From Phaeodactylum tricornutum CCAP 1055/1 (taxonomy: Eukaryota; Bacillariophyta; Bacillariophyceae; Surirellales; Neidiaceae): a DNA stretch of 64,000 nt. Positions 10,691 through 21,138 of the stretch are shown here, piece by piece (positions within the stretch are counted from its first letter, which is position 1; every line of letters starts with the position of its first letter). A model generated the notes under the pieces. That model was given only the letters and a program-made list of their open reading frames with translations. It had not been told where the DNA came from and searched no databases. Where the stretch lies: contig NC_011673.1 in assembly GCF_000150955.2 (NCBI RefSeq), positions 1,007,394 through 1,071,393 on the forward strand. The letters run 5' to 3'. A program made the translations under genes and the position numbers.

Positions 10691-11620
10691 CGCAGGGTTG
10701 TGTCGATTCCCGTGGACACAGTGCGTGTGTACTGGAGCAATTATTGCCTCCCCGTGCGACGCACTGTGGTGCCAAATGTACCAGCAGGTATTGACACCAA
10801 GGGATCGGATGAGATCTCAAATCTTTCTGGTAATGGTAGTGGTATTGCTGGTGTGCGGGCTGGTGACAGGGAGACAAATGCAGCAAATGCTGGCGTTATG
10901 GTCCAGGTTACCAATGCAAAGGAGGAGAAGAGCATTGACATTGAGGATGTCGAGATATCCATGGAAGCAAACAGCAATACGGTATCAACAAGCAACACTG
11001 GCTCCCCAATGGAGGAATCTAGTGGTGTATCAATTTGGGACACTGGGGCTGTAGTTGCAAACGCTGTTGTGGTTGATGTTGCAGAAGAGGGGTCCTCCAT
11101 GGATAAAGGGACTCCAAAACTCGGTGGAAATGGAAGATGTAAGCATAGTTTGGGAGGAGCCAACACTACCAATGCTGATAATGTTGTGGATGCTGTTGCA
11201 GAAGAGGGATCCTCCTTGGACAAAGGGACTCCAAACTCAGTGGAAATGGAAGATGTAAGCAGTGGTAGTGTGGGAGGAACCAATACCACCAATGCTGATA
11301 ACGTCAATGGTGATGCAGAGGAGTAGAAACAAGAGAGACCAACAGTCAACCAAAGTAGTCTTTGTTTGTGCCATAAATGCAACAGGATGGCCTGTGGCTG
11401 GTTATTTCAGTTGTTGGTACCTCACGCTTTGTGCCTGCTATTGTGGAGATTGTGTGTTTTAAACTTTATCAAATATTTGTGTTGGACTCATGTGATGGCA
11501 TATTTGTGAATGCAGTGGAAGTCCCTGTACAAGATGTGCATCTATTGGAGGAGGTTGTTCCGTACACCAATAGATTAACTTTTTGTCTCTGTCACCTATG
11601 CTACTTTTGTCATGGTACAC

Positions 11621-12593
11621 TACCTTGCGGCATGTCCCTCGGACAGCTTCCACATAGTAAGGAAAATGCAAGTGAGAGCCAATCCGATGGACGCAACGTT
11701 TATGTGTCACGTATGGAGTTTGTGTCGGCCTTATTGCGCAAATCCCGCGTATTTGGGTTGCCCTGTTGTCATATACCTCCTTGTGACATGTCTCGTGGAC
11801 ATAATTCACTAGGCACGGATGTCGTAAGTGTGAATCAAAACTATACACATGGAGCTAAGGAGGCGCGCACAGAAATGATACCACAGCCTTGTTCCGTGGC
11901 CACGTGGACTTACAATAAATTGAAGCGTTCGTACGATTGCTATGTTTCCGGATCTACATGTGCTTAGTCTCCACTTGTCGGTTTACACAACCAAGCTGGA
12001 CTGGGATATAATTGGAACACAGGGGATAAGATTGGAACATAGAAATACGACTGAAGCAACAAAGGGGCTATCACAAGACACATTGTGGGAATGAAGAAGA
12101 ACCTCTACTCACCATAGGTGTTGTGCATGGGACTCATAGTTCTGAAGGTATATATACATGTGAAAGAAAGGTTGTCTATTGAGATTATGGAAGTTGTGGA
12201 AGATCAATGATGAGCTGGCACTTTGTGGGATTGTTCACTGGACTGAACAACAGATTGACTAGTTTGTAGAATGTAATCTTCCTCTCATTGTTTTAGAAAT
12301 TCTTTGATCCAAATATTGCATAATAGCATAGGTCCTTGCATCCGCTGTCTAACCCGTGGGGAGCGTCGCCAGCGAGTGAGTTTTACAGTCCCTAAGCTTG
12401 CTTAGGTGTATTGCAGGTTGTTTGTCATAACGCCCACCTTCATTTACCACTCACTGTCATAACAGCGATCCGTCCTTGGTGTGCTTTGGTAGTACTCCGT
12501 AACAACTTTATTGTGTGTACCATCTTGACTGTTAGTTATTCTGAAGGGAGAGTAAAACTCTTGTGGCTGTGAAGACTGTGCCTGGACTGCAAG
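11621..12593. other. transposon-island sequence without a recognisable gene
   Basis: A 196-codon open frame (11377-11967) spans the end of copy A and this stretch but has no recognisable domain and unusual cysteine- and histidine-rich composition. From 12000 to 12590 there is no coding signal. The block probably continues old repeat DNA, but no end or target duplication was found. Confidence 0.4.
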
Positions 12594-12598
12594 GAACT

Positions 12599-13103
12599 TG
12601 TCACTGTCAAGTATCTCCTGGCTTCTGAAGACAGCACAAGGTGATCAAGACTCGTCTGGCTTCTAACGAAGAGATACTCTCAAACTAACAAATATGGTTT
12701 TCACACAATCGTTGTTAAGATTTATATTAATTTGTGAGCTCTAAACTAAAGCCAAATCTATTCAGTTTCATTGAGTTCCACAGTCAAAACTACCGTGGTC
12801 CAGTTCCACGGTCTTAAGCATCACCGTGGACCATTTTCATCAATCCCACGGTATTGTACACGCTACCGTGGTCAAGTTTGTCATAGTAACCATGCTTCTG
12901 AGCGTGGTAACGGTCGAGACCCAAAACAGTCACATGATGTTTTTGGACATTCAACTGTCCAGTCACCAATCCAAAACAATCAGTCTTGCAATTTGTGGTC
13001 AAACACACAAGATTAGTTTTGGCCAGCTTGCCTTGGGTGTCATGACTCAAGGCATGCGCGCAATCGCGTGAGGTGGTACTCAAAAACAACTTTCCAGTTG
13101 ACA
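12599..13103 (-). repeat. solo LTR of the same copia family
   Basis: 505 bp, closely similar to the LTRs at 7096 and 10194. It starts TGTCACTGTCAAG and ends AGTTGACA, and is flanked by a 5-bp target duplication GAACT (12594-12598 and 13104-13108). No internal region is present, so this is the product of LTR-LTR recombination. It has diverged modestly from the young element and is older. Confidence 0.9.
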
Positions 13104-13108
13104 GAACT

Positions 13109-14017
13109 CTAGGATTAGATGGATGTGAAATTGTTTCTTATTTGCTGTGGCTCATCATGATGGTTGCTTACAGGAAAGGAATAAGAAAAAAGTCAATTTT
13201 CTCCCCCTGCTACTCTTTCTGCCTTGATTGGACACAATAGTGGTCTGGTATATTAGGTGACAATGACTACACGAAATAAAGATACTTAGAATTTGTTTAA
13301 TTTTTCCCGAATAGTGTAATGTTCACCCCATTCAACCCAAATAGTGGATTTTCTCATTTACTGTTAACCAGAAAAAGGAACCAAAGGACTGGACCTGAGG
13401 GACTTGTGCAAGCAAAATAGAAAACCCAACGCAAAGCGTGTGTCTGGAGTATATGAGCCCTTAGGGTATCAGGTGTCACTATTTTAGTTGGTTTCTTTGC
13501 CAACAAATGTATCCACAATCCTTTGGTTACTTTAGCACACTGCTTGTCCATTTTACAGTTTTTGGTAGATTCCTACCTAGGCTGCTAGTTCACCCTTGTG
13601 TAGCATTGCAATTTTTCCCTGGTCTCTCGTGAACGAGAGAGTCTTGCGAGAAGTCGTCCGTTTAGGACACTCGGGCTTAAAGTGAAGCGATGGCGTCCGT
13701 CCGTCCTTCACACAAATTGGGTTGACCCCGAGACAAAGTAGTGGAGTCGACAGTGCCGTGAGGTGATTCTGAGACTATGGTTTTCGTGAAACACACAGTA
13801 TTGTACCTATGTTAATTCAAACTGCGCGCCAGCCAGAAGCAGAGCGGTTAAATCAAGTAGGAATAATATGATCTATTCGAAAAAGCCGTTGATCATCTTT
13901 CACAGTGGATGTGCATTTCCCGGCTCAATGACAAGACAGCACTTCCGCGTTCACCATAGCGTCCATTGTTGTCTCCCGACTTCTTCAAGACATTCCAACG
14001 ACAAGATCGCAGTCAAC
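13109..14017. other. region upstream of the Gln-rich protein gene
   Basis: No gene is supported. The frame of the downstream gene is open from 13868, so translation could begin earlier than the chosen ATG at 14018. The block 13610-13830 (gtctctcgtgaacgagagag, a short hairpin, then unremarkable DNA) holds nothing recognised. Confidence 0.4.
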
Positions 14018-14635
14018 ATGGACTCGTATCAGCTGAACCATCCCATCTTAGCGCCGCTGGCATCGGACGAAGGTAAAGTCGTCGAAACGGCCCTTCAGTG
14101 GCAAGCGCCAGCGATTCTGGCTGGCGCGCCCAAGGACCCCGGGCACCTTGTCTCGGCTCACCAGCAAATGATGCACCGCCTATCGACTAGCAGCATGGTA
14201 CCCGCCGTTGTGACAGCTTCGGAATGTGTCGATGCGGTGACTCGGTTCCACAAGATTGCTGCGGAGCATGACGGCGCACCCATGCCGGCCTGGGCTCAGC
14301 AGATGATGCAACAGCAGCAACAGAACATGCAGCAGTTCCAGCAGAACCTGACGGCGCAGATGACACAGCTTCAGCAAACTACTGCCAAGTCTTACAACGG
14401 TTTGGTCTGTAGCCTTCGAGACAATGTGATGCGAATCCCTAATCAAGACGGCATCAATCCTCCCCCTGTCTTCCCAGGCACACTCGAAGATTTAATCAAT
14501 CTTTCGGGGCGGAACTGCAACACCTTGCTCACATTTTACGGGCTCGAGGTGGGGGGCACTGTGAATGAACGTCGTCTTGAGCTAGGTCTCTATTTGGGAC
14601 TACGCGAAACCGCTTTCGGGTCGTCGTTCTACTAG
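14018..14635 (+). CDS. Gln-rich coiled-coil protein of unknown function
   Basis: About 205 residues from the ATG at 14018 (MDSYQLNHPILAPLASDEG); an upstream in-frame ATG at 13868 would add 50 residues of non-conserved look. The centre is a Gln/Met-rich coiled coil (QQMMQQQQQNMQQFQQNLTA). It is followed by SYNGLVCSLRDNVMRIPNQD and a C-terminal segment (PGTLEDLINLSGRNCNTLLTFYGL, then VNERRLELGLYLGLR). The arrangement of coiled coil, N-D-x-[VI]-x-x-[IL]-P and a SAP-like helix pair resembles short hypothetical proteins I recall from fungi and heterokonts, often near mobile DNA. It sits 0.9 kb from a solo LTR, so transposon cargo or a host orphan gene are both possible. Function unknown. Confidence 0.6.
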   Translation: MDSYQLNHPILAPLASDEGKVVETALQWQAPAILAGAPKDPGHLVSAHQQMMHRLSTSSMVPAVVTASECVDAVTRFHKIAAEHDGAPMPAWAQQMMQQQQQNMQQFQQNLTAQMTQLQQTTAKSYNGLVCSLRDNVMRIPNQDGINPPPVFPGTLEDLINLSGRNCNTLLTFYGLEVGGTVNERRLELGLYLGLRETAFGSSFY

Positions 14636-15284
14636 TGATAGAGCATCCTGGACGATTTTCGGCGTCGTATGCTTGAAGTCTAGATCCCGTAAATCCTCTA
14701 TAAATTATTTGTTGTGCGTTGTATCTACCTATTTATCGAGCCATTATCAATCCTTGCAGAAATGCGATCAATGGGGCTTGCGGTTGGGGAACGACGAATC
14801 AATCCAATTTTTCAGAAATCGGCCCTAATTTTCGAAATCACAGCCAACAGGGAAATTGACATGGGGACAGTGATCCACACTCTGAGTGCCCAGCGCCAGT
14901 TCAGCGCAAATCCCGTCGTGAACACTTTCTCACAAGCACCAAAATGGGACTTAGAAATCGCTTAAGGCAAAGCCCAAAAGATAAGTGAGCAAGGAGTCCC
15001 TCTTTCTTTGTCACTCGATAGAAGGGTGGGCCTCCTCCTTTTCGTGGCAAAGAAGTAAAGATTCAATTTCATTGACTGTGAACAAGAGCAAGGAATGACA
15101 GGTATAGTAGCTACCAATGTGATAGTTAAATTCGTAGATATTGAGAGTTTGCACCAACTTTGTTGGCGCATAGTAGCGCCTTCTACGAAACCAGCAAAGG
15201 ATAAAAATGGCGTCATAACATCAAATTAGCGACGTCTCAGTGTGCCACCTCTTTAACTTGATTCGTCTGCAATTCCCAGTTAGC
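14636..15284. other. intergenic region
   Basis: No supported gene. This is the space between two convergent genes and should carry both 3' ends. An 84-codon minus-strand frame (14962-15216) has no recognisable features. Confidence 0.4.
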
Positions 15285-17063
15285 CTATCGTTTACGTCTC
15301 GACAGCAACCGTTGGGGGTAATCTTCTCGTTCCAAACCCTTCAGCGACATCAAACGAGCTGCCCGCTCCTGTAAGGTACCCCCACACTTGACTCCCAAGG
15401 CAGCGAGTGCTCCTTTCAACCGATCCATACCGAGGTCTTCTAGATCCTGTGCTGACTGATACGACTCCAAATCCAGTTCTTGGGGTTCAAAAGTTGGATT
15501 TTTTTGAATGTTTTCATCCACGTACTTTGAATTACTGTTAATTGACTCCGGTGATGGAAGAGAGTCGTTGGTTGTGGCTAGAAGAATGGCATCTGTATTC
15601 TGTTTCTGGCGCTTGGCTACGGGAATGTTTGGTTTGTGTGTCTTAAAAGTAACATCCTCCGTCGCGAGAAAGCTTCCAACAGGAGTGGCTTGTTCCGGAC
15701 AAAACTCCATATCGGAAGTGTTCCAACGCAATTCCACAATTTCACCTGGATTAATACTAATCACCGGCACTGGTTGTGCTGTTTCGGTAAGATCCAAGGT
15801 GAATGCTGTTCCAAATTCATCATCTCCATTCAAAGTAAAGCTGATGGTTCCTTGATGACACAGACAACCAACTACGTCACCAGCATTCCACGGCTTCCCG
15901 TACGACTGGGTTTGTGCATTGTGCAATCGAATCGAGCGGGAACCATCGTAGGCCCACGAAAAGGCATCGTCGCCGACACCGTCTCCATCTTCCGAATTCG
16001 GCACGAATCCAGGTATTGCCCAGCCAATCTGTGCCAGTCCTCCCGAAACCAGTCGTACTTCGTAGTAGAATGCATGTTGCGACGACGATGATGATGAAGT
16101 ATTGAGCAACGAAAAGTCCAAGACAATCCCAACCGTAGCAAAGTTGGACGGGCTCTGCATCTTCCACGCGTTCGATTCGTACGCCAAAGTAATGTCACCG
16201 TCCAACGTGAGTAGGGCCGCTGGTGGTTCAGGCTCAACATTGTTCTGTTGCCGTTTCCGCAAACCTTCTTGGAGGGCATTTTGCACTCCGGATTGCGCCT
16301 GGTCCAGGGCGGCCTGGGCCTGCATCACGTAGGTTTGGACTTGCGCGTCTCGCCTTTGGCGTGCTTCATCCCGCGTGTTCTTGACTTGTCGTTGTTGTCG
16401 TTTCCACATGTGGTACTGTCGTTGAATCTGTCGCTTGTGTTGACTGCCAACGGCCGCCCAGGAGGGCAACTGTAAATACCATCCGGCAACTCCACTGGAA
16501 GAACTGGTATCCAACACAAGCGCTCGAATCATTTCGTCTTCGGTCGCCTCGCCCTTGCTTATCTTTTCCTGCCATGATTGGAAACGTTCCCTAGAGATGC
16601 TGTCGTTGACGTTCCGGAGGCGTCGGCCCTGCAAGTCGCGACAGGCGCCAAAGTTTGTGGTTGCTTTGGCGCCAGCTTGTCGCGATTGACCCTTGAGGAG
16701 AGTTCCAAAGCCGCCTTTTCCGCCACGGATACTGGAGACGAGTCGTATGTGAATGTGGGGATACTGGACTTGGGTAATATCGAACAGACGCTGTAACTTC
16801 GCGAGGGACGAGGTTGTCGGGGCGATCGACGAATCGCTACGAGTGCTCCCAGCCCCCGAGGCCAAACGTTCCGAGAGGAAACGTTTGACATCGTCTATCC
16901 GTAAGTGAACTTTTGCATCACTGGAATCAACGATGGACTCGGACAGACGCTCTCGATATCGCTGAGGCTCTTCATAGACGTATGTCCGGTTTTGAAAGCG
17001 CACGAGCCACTGGCGCTGTTGCGGATATGTTAGTCCCACGCCCTTGTCTTCCTGTGCTATCAT
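15285..17063 (-). CDS. SDE2-like protein with an inserted SPRY domain
   Basis: SDE2 acts in pre-mRNA splicing of selected introns and in replication-stress responses; in known family members a ubiquitin-like N-terminus is cut after GGKGGFG. Here a 113-residue N-terminal region with ubiquitin-like predicted strands ends at GGKGGFG (114-120). The next segment is the family block [19 protein letters not shown] long Gln/Arg-rich helix follows at about 205-270. The C-terminus is the SDE2 SAP domain ([20 protein letters not shown], then [14 protein letters not shown], about 545-580). Between helix and SAP, at about 290-450, lies a SPRY-like domain ([55 protein letters not shown]). I do not know this insertion from animal or yeast SDE2. 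The protein is 592 residues from the ATG at 17063, with no intron needed. Confidence 0.88.
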   Translation of the reverse strand: MIAQEDKGVGLTYPQQRQWLVRFQNRTYVYEEPQRYRERLSESIVDSSDAKVHLRIDDVKRFLSERLASGAGSTRSDSSIAPTTSSLAKLQRLFDITQVQYPHIHIRLVSSIRGGKGGFGTLLKGQSRQAGAKATTNFGACRDLQGRRLRNVNDSISRERFQSWQEKISKGEATEDEMIRALVLDTSSSSGVAGWYLQLPSWAAVGSQHKRQIQRQYHMWKRQQRQVKNTRDEARQRRDAQVQTYVMQAQAALDQAQSGVQNALQEGLRKRQQNNVEPEPPAALLTLDGDITLAYESNAWKMQSPSNFATVGIVLDFSLLNTSSSSSSQHAFYYEVRLVSGGLAQIGWAIPGFVPNSEDGDGVGDDAFSWAYDGSRSIRLHNAQTQSYGKPWNAGDVVGCLCHQGTISFTLNGDDEFGTAFTLDLTETAQPVPVISINPGEIVELRWNTSDMEFCPEQATPVGSFLATEDVTFKTHKPNIPVAKRQKQNTDAILLATTNDSLPSPESINSNSKYVDENIQKNPTFEPQELDLESYQSAQDLEDLGMDRLKGALAALGVKCGGTLQERAARLMSLKGLEREDYPQRLLSRRKR

Positions 17064-18311
17064 GCTACGGCTTGGCGAGTCTCTTGAACAAACTGTGTCG
17101 CTGTTACCAATACTATCCAGTGATGGATTAACAGTACGAAGATCAATTGTCCTTCGATCGATTGCAGTAGTATACTTGAGTCGGTCGGTACCTTCGATTA
17201 CTGTGGAACCCTAACACGGCAAGGGGAATCGTTGTTGTCTGCGTAACCAACAGTGAAACACGTCTGATTGTGAGTCAAATTGTCTGTCAATCACGCGAGC
17301 TGTGCGGGAACATACCCACCGCTGACTTGCCCGTAACTACCAACTGTAAGGCTCTCCAAGTGTCTGTACGGGTGACGGTCTCGTCTGGGGGATGATGAGC
17401 AGACTGTTCCAACAACGGGTTCGCAAGCGTTCCAAATTGGAACACTCAGGGGCTTATAGTTTCGCTGGCCAGGCATAAATCGTGCATTTGTATTTAAAAA
17501 AAACTTTTCCAGTAATATTTGACTGTGTATACGTTTTTCGGATTCCTGTTCGAGACGTTTCCACTTGTTGTTAAATGCTAAGGGGTCCGGAATACTATGC
17601 CATCCAATCTTGGGGCAGTTATAAATGCCAATCCATTCAACATTGATGAATCGTGGCTTTCCAACAACAGATTCGATTAATTAAGGTTGTCTCAACATGG
17701 TACCTGAGGGATGATTGAGAAAGACGTTATACGAGGAGTTTATTTTCCAACAAATTATCATTTTTGACTCTTCTACATCAATAGTAGTCTTGGATGATCT
17801 TTACACTGAACGATCTCATTATTCACGAGCCCGTGATGTGTTAAGACAGAACTGGTTCATATCAATTTAATGTAAATGTATCTTTCATTATCCACAGCAC
17901 TTTTCGATTTATATGGCAAAGAACGGATTCTTTACCGTTGCCATCCCTGCATTGGACGATTGATTCGAAGCTGGAGAACCACACTCGCTGGATTGGGCCC
18001 TACGCACCAACCGCAAATTTCCTAAATTAATTGATGCCTGGTACGGTACCGGCTGCGAGAAGGCACACTATTTACGCCCGGCCCAACAATCGCAAATTTG
18101 CTTGCGTGTGTGCTCGTTGAGGACGAGAGATCGAACCATCGCCCGTTGTGGAACATTGGTTTCTAACTGTAAAAGCACCGCGATACGCCGATTCCTCCCA
18201 CCAACTGCTCTATCGAAATCTAGATTCTTTGTCGAACTGTAAGCCAAGTCAAGCAAGCAGAGCAGTGTGGTCCGTAGTGGATCCGCTTTCGAACCTCTAT
18301 GATACCTAAAA
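17064..18311. other. intergenic region between divergent genes
   Basis: About 1.25 kb containing the promoters of the SDE2-like gene (minus) and the zinc-ribbon gene (plus). No reading frame above 95 codons, no repeat and no RNA gene recognised. Confidence 0.4.
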
Positions 18312-19331
18312 ATGAACCGAAATACCAATCGTTCTAGATTCAGCATTCATGATGCGCAGGATGAACCACACGGAAGGCTCGCATTGAACAGCAACAGCGC
18401 CTCATTCCTTGATTACATGCGAGAAACGCAAAGGGACCCCGGGCTACTCGATCCGCCTGATCTCTTGTATCCTTCACGCTACGAAATCGACATAATACCG
18501 ATGCCTACCGTGGAGGATGCCTTTCGTCACGCTTTGCAAAAACCAAAAGTTGAGCGTGGCGATTCGCTGAGGCAGTTTGGGTTTCCGCGGGAGGAAAAGA
18601 AACGTGCAGCATTCATCCCGCCGGCCAAGAAGAAACCCCCTCCCGAACACCGCTGCACTACTCAACAGAATCGATCCCGAACCTCCCCTTTACCCGAAGA
18701 TGAGGGAGCTACGGTTATGCCTTCCTCGGAGTGGATCCAGCATGGATCCGTAAGTAGCTGTAGCAGTATCCCAGATATGGTCAACGAATACGACAATGCA
18801 CATCCGGCTTTGTCCACATTAAGTGCCCCTTGCTCCTTACCCCAGACAGTCCGAACCACTAGCGCTAGGCATCTTCACCAAAATGACACCATCAGCAACC
18901 ACGGAATCATTCCCAAGGGCCCCAACCACTATTCTCCACCGGCCATTCCACGTCCCGAAATTGAGGTCGCACCCGGAGTCTACATGATGCTTCACGGTAG
19001 CGCCGAGACAATGCAAGCGCTGCAGGAGAATCGACTCTCGCAGTGCATATGCATGGCATGTACGATGTCCTTGTATGCCGTGGAATATGCCACGTTTGTC
19101 CTTTGCCCAACCTGTCGCGTCGTGTCTCCCAAGGACATTGATTGTAGCGGTGTTGAGGCTTCGTATTTGGGTGCAGGCAGCAGCGACCGGGGGGTCGGGC
19201 TAGGACTGACGGAAGAAGTCTATGAACAATGCACAATGCAAGAAAATGCACAGGTAACTGAGTGTCCTGCGACCAATCAGCATCGACAGCTCTATAGTAG
19301 TGAAACGAAAGAGCAAGATCGACTCTTGTAG
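18312..19331 (+). CDS. zinc-ribbon protein of unknown function, paralogue of 26023
   Basis: A 339-residue protein from the ATG at 18312. The first 210 residues are low in complexity and basic, with poor conservation expected. The C-terminal domain at about 214-310 begins EIEVAPGVYMMLHGSAET and contains four cysteines spaced C-x2-C-x14-C-x2-C (CMAC at 247-250, CPTC at 265-268), then RVVSP and GVGLGL. This is a plausible zinc ribbon. The gene at 26023 carries the same domain with the same spacing, so the two are paralogues separated by three unrelated genes. The family is not one I can name; the disordered N-terminus plus small metal-binding C-terminus suggests a regulatory or adaptor protein, which is inference. 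Confidence 0.75.
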   Translation: MNRNTNRSRFSIHDAQDEPHGRLALNSNSASFLDYMRETQRDPGLLDPPDLLYPSRYEIDIIPMPTVEDAFRHALQKPKVERGDSLRQFGFPREEKKRAAFIPPAKKKPPPEHRCTTQQNRSRTSPLPEDEGATVMPSSEWIQHGSVSSCSSIPDMVNEYDNAHPALSTLSAPCSLPQTVRTTSARHLHQNDTISNHGIIPKGPNHYSPPAIPRPEIEVAPGVYMMLHGSAETMQALQENRLSQCICMACTMSLYAVEYATFVLCPTCRVVSPKDIDCSGVEASYLGAGSSDRGVGLGLTEEVYEQCTMQENAQVTECPATNQHRQLYSSETKEQDRLL

Positions 19332-19989
19332 CGATAACATAGACTTATCAAATTAAGCTTTCTAAACCCACACAATGTCAGCAATTTTTCCTTCTAGGAT
19401 AGCATTTTCTGCCTCCAACAATCTCACCCATGCGGACGGAGTGGCAATAGCACCCAAGAAGAGTTTCCCCTTTAAATTGCATAGCATTGATACCCTCAAC
19501 ACCGTCACATCGAAATTGGAATGGCAAAAGAAAACATAGAGAAAGAACACAGGAACGGGGTTATTGGAACTGTACACATTCGCAGTTAGTCTACAGGTTG
19601 ATTGTGCAACAAGATCAAAAGGCAGTGAGACCGCCTTGACTGACAGGGACATCCCAGTCTTGGTCTTAGAAAAAAAAATTAGAAATGGTACTAGAACAAA
19701 AACAATGATAGTGGAGATCTTGATTAAGGACAGCATACCAAACAAGAGGAGCATAGTATTAGACTCATGGTTGTTTGGAAAAGAATAAAGAGACCATGGA
19801 ATAATGCAAACAAAGAATAAAAAAGGCTCTTTTGTGCACAATTTGAGACTTCAAAGCTTTGTCTCTCGCTGTTCCTTCTTCGTTGTCAACAATTCAGACA
19901 TAACCAAGCATTTTGGACAGCAGAATCCGACTATTGCATCTGTTGGTGTTTCCAGAGTGATGTTTGGTTTCTGCAGTGCAGCACCCCCT
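19332..19989. other. AT-rich intergenic region
   Basis: A 159-codon minus-strand frame (19362-19841) encodes a very hydrophobic peptide (IIVFVLVPFLIFF) with no recognisable family, and is judged to be chance coding in AT-rich DNA. Otherwise this is 3' flank of two convergent genes. Confidence 0.4.
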
Positions 19990-21138
19990 CTAGCTACGAT
20001 CTTGGGCATTGGCCCCATCATTAGTGTTCAGGTATTCTTCGCGCATGCAGTTGCACTGGTAATTGTCGAAGTTTTGCGTGTAGTAGCCACACACATCCCG
20101 CAGCTCCTCGGTTGGAGCAACGGCTCCCGAGTACATGTACCGAAGGGACGTAGCGAAGAGGGCAAACGTTGTCGCCAGCCCCACCAGGATCCAGCAAAGC
20201 CGATAACCACGGTGTGCAATATCGTTGGCAAATAGGAGGATACCCACCGCAAAGCCGGCCACGAGACCACCGAGATGCGCCGCCCAGTCCACGTACGGAA
20301 TAAAGGAAAACAGCATGACAAGGAGGACGCTGCAGGTTACTGCGGTACACTGCTCCTTGCGGACTTGATGGGCGACTCGTTGTTGCTCGGTATCGGCACG
20401 GTCACACACTCGCAGTGTTACTTCCGCCAGTTTCGCTCCGAACAATCCCATAAGGGCTCCGGAGGATCCAACCGAGACGGCGTTAGGCATGACAATAATG
20501 GAAAGAATGGACGACCCTACCGCTGACGCCAGATAGACGACAAGCCAACGGAAACTACCCCATTCTTGTTCGAAAAAGGCTCCAGCTTCGATTTGTACGG
20601 CGACGTTACAAAGCAAATGAATGACTCCGGCGTGTAGGAGAATTGGCGTAAGCAATCGCCACCACTGAGCGTCTTCCAGTATAAGGACCGAGTTTTTGCC
20701 GCCCCACTCGGAAAGGGCGTCGGGGTAGGGCCCGAACATTGGATTGATTCGCATGGGCGCAATACCACACTGCCACATCATGATTCCCAAAATGGCGGTC
20801 TGTGTCACCGAGAACGCCCACGAGAAATAACCGTACTTTTGTCGTACAATGTACACTTCTTCCTTGTTGTCGTCTTGCTCGGTTGGAAGTGCTTCACTTC
20901 GCTCCATGTCGTGATTGTTGTTGATGTAGTTGGTGTTGCGGGTCGACAGACTGGTGGGATCGGTATCGTATTGGTCGTAGTGGAGGGGAGTTGAGGTGGA
21001 GTGGGGACGACTGCGATGACGGTGAAACGGCCGTGCCAGGCGTATAGAATGGGGGCGGACCTTGGGTTCCGGAGCCGCGTTCGGTTGTCCCATGCGTGCG
21101 TAGCTCGACCCCGAGTCGGCTTCCAATGTCGTGGCCAT
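19990..21138 (-). CDS. rhomboid-family intramembrane serine protease
   Basis: About 382 residues from the ATG at 21138 (MATTLEADSGSSYARMG); codons upstream stay open to 21357 but look non-coding. Rhomboids cleave transmembrane segments inside the membrane. After a cytosolic N-terminus of about 120 residues, the core shows WWRLLTPILLHAGVIHLLCN, the catalytic serine motif GSSGALMGLFGAKLAE, and the catalytic histidine in WAAHLGGLVAGFAVG. Both catalytic residues are present, so an active protease is likely. About seven hydrophobic segments are visible, as in secretase-type eukaryotic rhomboids. The C-terminal tail is Cys-rich (DVCGYYTQNFDNYQCNC). A divergent-looking 0.87-kb gap separates it from the plus-strand gene at 22011. 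Confidence 0.93.
   Translation of the reverse strand: MATTLEADSGSSYARMGQPNAAPEPKVRPHSIRLARPFHRHRSRPHSTSTPLHYDQYDTDPTSLSTRNTNYINNNHDMERSEALPTEQDDNKEEVYIVRQKYGYFSWAFSVTQTAILGIMMWQCGIAPMRINPMFGPYPDALSEWGGKNSVLILEDAQWWRLLTPILLHAGVIHLLCNVAVQIEAGAFFEQEWGSFRWLVVYLASAVGSSILSIIVMPNAVSVGSSGALMGLFGAKLAEVTLRVCDRADTEQQRVAHQVRKEQCTAVTCSVLLVMLFSFIPYVDWAAHLGGLVAGFAVGILLFANDIAHRGYRLCWILVGLATTFALFATSLRYMYSGAVAPTEELRDVCGYYTQNFDNYQCNCMREEYLNTNDGANAQDRS

Larger units (their letters stand above)
6690..11620 (+). repeat. unclassified dispersed repeat, copy A (split by an LTR element)
   Basis: A segment that recurs, inverted, at about 49120-51160. Matching blocks include the stretch around 6720-7095, the stretch 10696-11330 and the tail to about 11620. 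The copia element at 7096-10690 sits inside it, and the blocks on either side are contiguous in copy B. The conserved part encodes peptides such as HEDILRDADAAFSCLQVPPF and YWSNYCLPVRRTVVPNVP, then an acidic Ser/Thr-rich region containing a 117-nt (39-codon) tandem repeat built on AEEGSS-DKGTP (units near 11081 and 11198). I do not recognise the family. It could be an internal region of another retroelement or a duplicated host gene. The copy is broken and looks old. Confidence 0.6.

Noticed and set aside
11377-11967. 196-codon open frame in the transposon island
   Set aside because: It crosses the end of repeat copy A into unrelated DNA and shows no domain.
19362-19841. 159-codon hydrophobic open frame on the minus strand
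   Set aside because: AT-rich chance frame; no orthologous pattern or targeting logic can be seen.
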